Assembly (NCBI RefSeq): GCF_002250055.1
Contig: NZ_CP018866.1
Location: 16,001-80,000, forward strand
DNA from: Sutcliffiella cohnii
GTDB taxonomy: Bacteria; Bacillota; Bacilli; Bacillales; Bacillaceae_I
Length of the DNA stretch: 64,000 bases
Direction of reading: 5' to 3'
Shown here: piece by piece, positions 58,819 to 64,000 of the stretch
Layout: each line of letters starts with the position of its first letter
Numbering within the stretch: position 1 is the stretch's first letter
Notes under the pieces: model-generated
Told to the model about the DNA's origin: nothing
Databases searched by the model: none
What the model saw: only the letters and a program-made list of their open reading frames with translations
Translations under genes and position numbers: made by a program

Positions 58819-59936
58819 ATCGCTACAACCTCTTGTCTTTTTCCAACTTGAGCTGAATGAAGTAACTTCCCACTTGCTCCATCGAAAAATAATATGTATT
58901 GTGGTGAAATTAGTACAGGAACTTTTTGGCCAAATTCAATCGTCCATTGACCAGGCCATTTAGCTGTCCATAATTCCGTCCCAACGTCAAACGCAATGGA
59001 AGTTTCATTGCCTAGTTGTTCGACATTAACCACTTCTAAATGAACACAATGTTTTTCCTCTCCTTGTGCCGGTAACAAATGCTCAGCACGAATGCCGATA
59101 ACTAAGTTTTCTGTCAGGGGCAAATCTTTTGCTGTCAGAGAGTCAACGGGAACGTGAAGTTCATTTTCTATAACTAGCTGCTTTTTATCTTCTGTAAAAA
59201 CAGCTTTTCCTAAGTTCATTTTTGGCGAACCAATAAAGGAGGCAACAAATAAATTTTCAGGTTCATTATATAGTGTGATAGGCTTGCCAACTTGTTGAAT
59301 CTTTCCATCATTTAGAACCATAATTCTGTCACCCATCGTCATTGCTTCCACTTGATCATGCGTAACATATATCATCGTCAAGCCTAACTGTTTCTGTAAT
59401 CTTCGGATTTGTACACGCATATTAGCACGCAGTTTCGCATCTAAATTAGAAAGTGGTTCGTCCATCAAGCAAAGAGGTGCATGACTAACAACGGAGCGTC
59501 CAAGTGCAACACGTTGTCTTTGACCGCCTGAAAGCTCTCTTGGCTTTCGTTTTAACAGTTCTGTAAGGCCGAGCATTTCAGCAGTTTCTTTTAACCTTTT
59601 TTGTTGTTCTTGTTTGTCTACTTTTCTCGCCTTTAGTCCAAATAAAATGTTTTGTTCAACCGTTAAGTGTGGGTACAGTGCGTAGTTTTGAAAAACCATC
59701 GATAAATCTCGTTCTTTTGGAGCGACATGATTTACGATTTTTTCGTTAATTTTTAAAATCCCTCCGGAAATGTCTTCAAGCCCAGCAATCATGCGAAGCA
59801 AAGTACTTTTTCCAGAACCAGAAGGGCCAACTAGTACAAAAAACTCACCTTCTTCTATACATAAATCGATGCCATTTAATACATCTTTTTGTTTATCATA
59901 AGATTTGGAGATGTTTCTTAACTCAACCTTACTCAT
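58815..59936 (-). CDS. ugpC: ABC transporter ATPase UgpC
   Basis: 373 residues, CUT1-type ATPase. Walker [14 protein letters not shown] near 35, Q-loop [11 protein letters not shown] near 80, signature [14 protein letters not shown] near 133, Walker [15 protein letters not shown] near 153, H-loop [12 protein letters not shown] near 190, and a C-terminal TOBE-type regulatory domain (about 235-365). Start at ATG 59936 follows AAAGGGGGCTCTTT; the longer frame to 59975 lacks a ribosome site. It heads the operon. Confidence 0.92.
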   Translation of the reverse strand: MSKVELRNISKSYDKQKDVLNGIDLCIEEGEFFVLVGPSGSGKSTLLRMIAGLEDISGGILKINEKIVNHVAPKERDLSMVFQNYALYPHLTVEQNILFGLKARKVDKQEQQKRLKETAEMLGLTELLKRKPRELSGGQRQRVALGRSVVSHAPLCLMDEPLSNLDAKLRANMRVQIRRLQKQLGLTMIYVTHDQVEAMTMGDRIMVLNDGKIQQVGKPITLYNEPENLFVASFIGSPKMNLGKAVFTEDKKQLVIENELHVPVDSLTAKDLPLTENLVIGIRAEHLLPAQGEEKHCVHLEVVNVEQLGNETSIAFDVGTELWTAKWPGQWTIEFGQKVPVLISPQYILFFDGASGKLLHSAQVGKRQEVVAI

Positions 59937-60169
59937 AAAGAGCCCCCTTTCTTCGTTACAAACACATTTAAGCATAATTTTTTCAATTAGGGAGACGATT
60001 TACAGAATCTTGACAAACTTTTACATTTAAATAAATAAGGACATAGTAGATTGACAAAATTTACTTAATTTTTACTAGAGTATGAGGCTAATTACAGTAG
60101 AAGATTTCTTCCTTAAGACTATATACCTAAACTTGGGATGTTGATTTTCCAAAGTTTTTTCTAGTTTTC

Positions 60170-60184
60170 ACTTTTCAGAATATT
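60170..60184. promoter_or_regulatory. candidate CodY box
   Basis: ACTTTTCAGAATATT matches the CodY motif AATTTTCWGAAAATT at 13 of 15 positions. It lies about 140 bases upstream of an amino-acid-related operon, whose control by the branched-chain amino acid/GTP sensor CodY would make sense. Confidence 0.45.
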
Positions 60185-60221
60185 TGTTGTCTCTCTGTTA
60201 AATTTGTGTTAACTTAAAAAT

Positions 60222-60237
60222 TAAAGTTTAAACTTTA
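60222..60237. promoter_or_regulatory. perfect 16-bp palindrome, candidate operator
   Basis: TAAAGTTTAAACTTTA reads the same on both strands. A TTGTGT element near 60204 is placed so that the palindrome would overlap the -10 of the racemase-cluster promoter. Confidence 0.4.
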
Positions 60238-60325
60238 TTAACTGATAAATATGTTGTTTAAAAATCAATTTGTATAAGTTATAGTTTTATAAATAGTTTT
60301 ATGCAGACAGATGGAGTTGAACAGG

Positions 60326-61465
60326 ATGGCAAATCAAACAATACAGAATCGTTTACAAACAATTTTTGAATACCTTCATAATAATCCAGAAACAAGCTGG
60401 AACGAGGTTAATACTACCTCATATATTGCCAACATTCTTAAAGAGGAAGGTTTGCAACCAAAAACTTTCGATAATATGACAGGGTTATATGTAGACATTG
60501 GAAAAGGAACTCCGAAAGTAGGGTTTCGGACTGATATTGATGCATTATGGCAAGAAGTAGATGGAGAGTTTCGTGCTAATCATTCTTGTGGACATGATGG
60601 GCATATGACGATGGCACTTGGCACTATTTTTATGCTAAAAGAGATGGAATCAAGCTTACCTGGGGCCGTTCGAATCCTTTTTCAACCAGCTGAAGAAAAA
60701 GCACAAGGAGCAATGGCATTTGTAAAAGAAGGGATAATAGATTCATTACAGTTTTTATTCGGCACACATGTACGTCCGTTAGTCGAATTACAAGATGGCA
60801 ATTACGCACCAGCGTTATACCATGGGGCTGCGAAACTTTTCATAGGGAAAATTATCGGAGTGGATGCACACGGAGCACGACCAGAACAAGGAGTGAATGC
60901 GATTGAGGTAGCGGCTTCATTAGTGGACGGTATGAAGCGCATATGGATTAGTCCTACTCAGTCTGCTTCTATTAAAATGACGCAAATTACGGCAGGTGGC
61001 AGTTCAACTAATATCATTCCAGGTAATGCAACGTTTAGTATTGATGCACGTGCTCAAAATAACGAAACGATGGAAGCATTAACTACAGGGTTTGAAAAAG
61101 TAGTAGCTGCCGTTAGTACGTTGTATGGAGTATCAATTGATTATAAGGTAGAATCACATATTGCTGCTGCTCAAGTCGATGGTGAGGCAAAAGCCATGAT
61201 GAAACAAGCTATAATAGATGTGGCAGGGGAAGAAAATTGTGCACAGGATGTCGTAACTCCTGGTGGCGAGGATTTCCACTTCTACACTTATTCAAAACCG
61301 GAGCTTCAAACAACGATGCTTGGGCTTGGTTGTGGAGTTACCCCAGGTCTTCACCATCCGAAAATGACTTTCAACCGAGAACGTCTAACGACGGGTGCTG
61401 AAATAGTGACAAGAGCGCTAATGTTAGCATTACAACATGTAGAAAGAAGCGGAAAAAATGATTGA
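60326..61465 (+). CDS. M20 family amidohydrolase, candidate N-succinyl-L-amino acid desuccinylase
   Basis: 379 residues, M20D metallopeptidase fold. FRTDIDALWQE near 70, SCGHDGHMTMALG near 92 (zinc ligands), PAEEKAQGA near 130 (catalytic Glu), GTHVRPL near 160 and PGGEDFHFYTY near 315 are the metal and active-site motifs; the dimerisation domain (about 175-290) has TAGGSSTNIIPGNA. ATG 60326 lies nine bases after GGAG; ATG 60311 has no site. It overlaps the GNAT gene by eight bases. The role is inferred from its neighbours; general acyl-amino acid hydrolase is the safe call. Confidence 0.85.
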   Translation: MANQTIQNRLQTIFEYLHNNPETSWNEVNTTSYIANILKEEGLQPKTFDNMTGLYVDIGKGTPKVGFRTDIDALWQEVDGEFRANHSCGHDGHMTMALGTIFMLKEMESSLPGAVRILFQPAEEKAQGAMAFVKEGIIDSLQFLFGTHVRPLVELQDGNYAPALYHGAAKLFIGKIIGVDAHGARPEQGVNAIEVAASLVDGMKRIWISPTQSASIKMTQITAGGSSTNIIPGNATFSIDARAQNNETMEALTTGFEKVVAAVSTLYGVSIDYKVESHIAAAQVDGEAKAMMKQAIIDVAGEENCAQDVVTPGGEDFHFYTYSKPELQTTMLGLGCGVTPGLHHPKMTFNRERLTTGAEIVTRALMLALQHVERSGKND

Positions 61466-62273
61466 ATTACGAGAACTTCAAACAATCGAAGAAATGCAAC
61501 AAGTAGAAGAGCTTGAACGAAACATTTGGGGTACAGAAGTAGTTCCGACACACCAAACGTTAACAGCAGTAAAAAACGGGGGAATTATGGTAGGTGCCTA
61601 TGATGGAGATGAATTAATCGGTTTTAGCTATGGGTTTGCCGGGTTCCGCAATGGCAAAAGTTATTTATGCTCTCATATGCTTGGCATCGCTGAAAAGTAT
61701 CGTTCACAAGGCGTTGGCGAAAATCTAAAACGAAAACAACGTGAAATAGCAATAGAAAAAGGCTATGACATGATGAAGTGGACTTACGATCCACTTGAAA
61801 CGCGAAATGGATATTTAAACTTAACAAAACTTAATGGTATTTGTGATACTTATGTGGAAAATTGCTACGGTGAAATGCAGGATAGCTTAAATAAAGGTTT
61901 ACCATCTGACCGCTTTGAACTGCATTGGCATTTGACTAGTCCGCATGTAGTGGAAGGGCATATACCAAATACAGAGGGGGCCACTGCTTTAAACGCTGTT
62001 ACATTTAATGAGGAAAACTTACCAGTATTTGTGGCTAGTAAAGAACAACCGTTAACACGTTTAGCCTATTCCCTAGCAGTACCAAAGGACTTTCAGGGTT
62101 TAAAATCAGCAAGCAAAGAACTTGCATTGGACTGGAGATTGCAAACACGTACACATTTTCAAAAGCTATTTCATGCAGGATATGCAGTTGTTCGTTTACA
62201 AATCAATGAGACCTATAATGAATACATTTTTGTTAAAAAAGAATCGTTAGAACTTGGAGGAGAAGCACAATGA
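61458..62273 (+). CDS. GNAT acyltransferase (COG3375 type), candidate D-amino acid N-succinyltransferase
   Basis: 271 residues, longer than a single GNAT. The acyl-CoA loop [18 protein letters not shown] lies near 80, with [20 protein letters not shown] near 115 and a partly open C-terminal half (about 160-271). Related proteins stand next to N-succinylamino acid racemase in Geobacillus, where succinyl-CoA-dependent succinylation of D-amino acids was shown. The gene overlaps both neighbours (eight and four bases), consistent with one pathway. Confidence 0.82.
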   Translation: MIELRELQTIEEMQQVEELERNIWGTEVVPTHQTLTAVKNGGIMVGAYDGDELIGFSYGFAGFRNGKSYLCSHMLGIAEKYRSQGVGENLKRKQREIAIEKGYDMMKWTYDPLETRNGYLNLTKLNGICDTYVENCYGEMQDSLNKGLPSDRFELHWHLTSPHVVEGHIPNTEGATALNAVTFNEENLPVFVASKEQPLTRLAYSLAVPKDFQGLKSASKELALDWRLQTRTHFQKLFHAGYAVVRLQINETYNEYIFVKKESLELGGEAQ

Positions 62274-63376
62274 AAATAACCGACATTACTATTCGTCATT
62301 TACAAATGAAATTAAAAGATCCCTTTACAACAAGCTTTGGGACATTTACGAATAAAGAATTTTTATTACTAGAGGCACGTGATGTTGAAGGGACAATTGG
62401 ATGGGGAGAATCCGTAGCATTTAATTCACCTTGGTATAACGAGGAAACGTTAAAAACGAATTGGCATATGCTCGAAGACTTTCTAATTCCGCTCATCTTG
62501 AATAAAGAGTTGAATCATCCAGATGAGGTTAGTGAAATTTTCTCCTCCATTCGTAAAAATAATATGGCAAAGTCTACGATTGAAGGTGCGGTATGGGATA
62601 TTTATGCACAACAAACGAACCAATCTCTCGCTGCTGCATTAGGTGGAAAGAAAGACAAAATTGAGGTAGGTATTAGTATTGGGATACAAAAATCAATTGA
62701 AGACTTAGTAGCTTTAGTAGACGGATTTGTGAAGGAAGGGTATAAGCGAATAAAAGTAAAAATAAAGCCGGACTGGGATATAGAAGTAATGCGCACATTA
62801 CGTGAAAAATTCCCAGACACTGCGATTATGGCAGATGCAAATTCCGCTTATCGTTTAGAGGATACGGCGCTTTTAAAACAACTAGACGCATTTGATTTAA
62901 TGATGATAGAACAGCCTCTAGCATCAGATGACATAATTGACCACGCTCAACTTCAAAAACAGCTTAAAACGCCGATTTGTCTAGATGAAAGTATTCACTC
63001 TCTAGAGGATGCACGGAAAGCAGTAGAACTCGGAAGTACAGGGATAATTAATATAAAAATTGGACGTGTTGGTGGACTATCAGAAGCGAAGAAAATTCAT
63101 GATTACTGTGCGGCGAACAATGTTCCGGTATGGTGTGGTGGCATGTTGGAATCAGGTATAGGACGTGCACATAATGTAGCCTTAACAACCTTACCTAACT
63201 TCATTTTACCTGGAGATACTGCTGGTTCTAATCGCTATTGGGAAAAGGACATTATACTACCAGAAGTTGTAGCAACAAACGGTTACATTGATGTTCCTCA
63301 AACAGTAGGTATTGGATATGAAGTAGATCGGGAGGCAGTGGAGTCTTTTACAATCGCTAAGAAAAATTACAATTAA
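62270..63376 (+). CDS. enolase-superfamily racemase/o-succinylbenzoate synthase-like, candidate N-succinylamino acid racemase
   Basis: 368 residues, MLE/OSBS subgroup. The KVKIKPDWD motif (KxK, acid-base lysine) is near 163, MADANSAY near 189 (metal Asp), [10 protein letters not shown] near 214 (Glu), CLDESIHS near 239 (Asp), and the second base lysine in [14 protein letters not shown] near 263. OSBS (MenC) and N-succinylamino acid racemase share this scaffold and cannot be told apart by sequence alone. Context without men genes and with GNAT and M20 points to the racemase. It overlaps the GNAT gene by four bases. Confidence 0.87.
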   Translation: MKITDITIRHLQMKLKDPFTTSFGTFTNKEFLLLEARDVEGTIGWGESVAFNSPWYNEETLKTNWHMLEDFLIPLILNKELNHPDEVSEIFSSIRKNNMAKSTIEGAVWDIYAQQTNQSLAAALGGKKDKIEVGISIGIQKSIEDLVALVDGFVKEGYKRIKVKIKPDWDIEVMRTLREKFPDTAIMADANSAYRLEDTALLKQLDAFDLMMIEQPLASDDIIDHAQLQKQLKTPICLDESIHSLEDARKAVELGSTGIINIKIGRVGGLSEAKKIHDYCAANNVPVWCGGMLESGIGRAHNVALTTLPNFILPGDTAGSNRYWEKDIILPEVVATNGYIDVPQTVGIGYEVDREAVESFTIAKKNYN

Positions 63377-63390
63377 AAGGGGGACTCCAG

Positions 63391-64000
63391 ATGAAGAAAA
63401 GCTTTCAGATTGGCAGTGCCTTCGTTGGGCTCATTGTTGGGGCAGGTTTTGCTTCGGGACAAGAGGTAATGCAGTATTTCACTAGCTTTGGTATTTGGGG
63501 GACTGTTGGAGGCATTATCGCAACGATTCTTTTTGCTTTTTTAGGCTATACGCTAGCACAGCTTGGCTCCCAACTCCAAACTCAGTCACATAAAGATGTA
63601 ATTTATCATATCGGAGGACGTTACTTCGGCTTTATTTTTGACATCGTCATTACATTTTTCTTATTTGGCGTAGCCGTTGTAATGTTCGCGGCGTCTGGCT
63701 CCACTTTTGAGCAAATGTTCGGTATCCATCCTATGATTGGGAGCATTATAATGGTTGCTGCTACAATCCTTACATTATTATTGAACATCAAAAAGATTAT
63801 TAATATCATTGCCGTTGCGACCCCGTACTTAATGATAATAGTCTTTACCATTGTCATTTATTCTATTTTCACAATGGACTTAACACTACAAGAGTCGAAC
63901 GCTTTAGCACAAGAACAAACTGCAGCAGCATCTAACTGGATAGTAGGCTCAATTCTTTATGTTTCCTATAATATAGCATGTGGTGCAGCATTATTGATTG
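63391..64000 (+). CDS. YkvI family membrane transporter (cut by the window edge)
   Basis: The first 203 codons of a membrane protein. It starts at ATG 63391 after AAAAGGGGGACTCCAG, 14 bases after the racemase gene. The start KKSFQIGSAFVGLIVGAGF and ASGQEVMQYFTSFG are typical of the YkvI family (APC-like fold); helices follow at about 40-60, 85-105, 115-130, 140-160, with an acidic loop LQESNALAQEQ near 175. The substrate is unknown; in this operon an amino acid or acyl-amino acid is likely (inference). The 3' end lies outside the window. Confidence 0.87.
   Translation, partial: MKKSFQIGSAFVGLIVGAGFASGQEVMQYFTSFGIWGTVGGIIATILFAFLGYTLAQLGSQLQTQSHKDVIYHIGGRYFGFIFDIVITFFLFGVAVVMFAASGSTFEQMFGIHPMIGSIIMVAATILTLLLNIKKIINIIAVATPYLMIIVFTIVIYSIFTMDLTLQESNALAQEQTAAASNWIVGSILYVSYNIACGAALLI

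Larger units (their letters stand above)
59937..60325. other. 389-base divergent region between the ugp operon and the racemase cluster
   Basis: No gene is supported. It holds two TTGACAAA copies (near 60013 and 60052) that could be -35 elements or regulator half-sites, the CodY-like box at 60170, the palindrome at 60222 and AT-rich stretches. Confidence 0.6.

Overview
This window is about 64 kb of low-GC, AT-rich chromosome from a Bacillaceae member (Bacillus in the broad sense). The evidence is the complete pur operon behind a guanine riboswitch and PurR-type boxes, the yerA-yerB-yerC-pcrB-pcrA-ligA-camS and gatCAB-dgkB-rlmCD gene orders known from Bacillus subtilis, a sigY-yxlCDEFG operon, and strong AGGAGG-type ribosome binding sites. 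No rRNA, tRNA, transposase, phage gene or CRISPR array was seen. Most of the window is core chromosome; family names rest on recognition of the proteins, since no database search was possible.

Layout. 1-3.7 kb: a GNAT acetyltransferase, an FMN-dependent 2-hydroxy acid oxidase, and an MFS transporter behind a T-box leader. 3.7-7.2 kb (minus strand): the SigY ECF sigma operon (sigY, yxlC, yxlD, yxlE, ABC genes yxlF and yxlG) with its own ECF promoter, and an Hsp20-type protein. 7.6-21.5 kb: yebE, yebG (NETI protein) and twelve purine genes (purE K B C S Q L F M N H D) that convert PRPP to IMP and to AMP via purB; the genes overlap or nearly touch, with two hairpins inside the operon. 21.5-32 kb: small membrane proteins, yerA, yerB, yerC, pcrB, pcrA, ligA and camS. 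32-38.6 kb: pyrroline-5-carboxylate dehydrogenase, a 1.4 kb non-coding nested tandem-repeat region, and two tandem sodium/proline symporters. 39-50 kb: gatCAB, ptsG, the SigW-type yuaF-floT operon, dgkB, rlmCD and two small proteins of 35 and 57 residues. 50-55.5 kb: a redox and aromatic-compound cluster (Old Yellow Enzyme, FMN reductase, IclR regulator, a YodB/CatR-like regulator divergent from a catE-like dioxygenase and a luciferase-like oxidoreductase). 55.6-60 kb: a Ugp-type ABC importer. 60.3-64 kb: an M20 deacylase, GNAT, enolase-superfamily racemase and YkvI-type transporter, running off the right edge.

Most notable: (1) the M20/GNAT/racemase set matches the N-succinyl-amino-acid racemase pathway for converting D- to L-amino acids, here with a transporter and a CodY-like box; (2) two adjoining repeat families with periods of 124 and 104 bp, both built from roughly 21-bp sub-units, which cannot be coding; (3) three ECF-type promoters (upstream of sigY, yuaF and a 57-residue membrane protein) with exact 16-bp spacing, two of them serving small two-helix membrane proteins that resemble each other; (4) a T-box controlling an MFS transporter; (5) five unlisted small genes, four of them with good ribosome binding sites and convincing composition.
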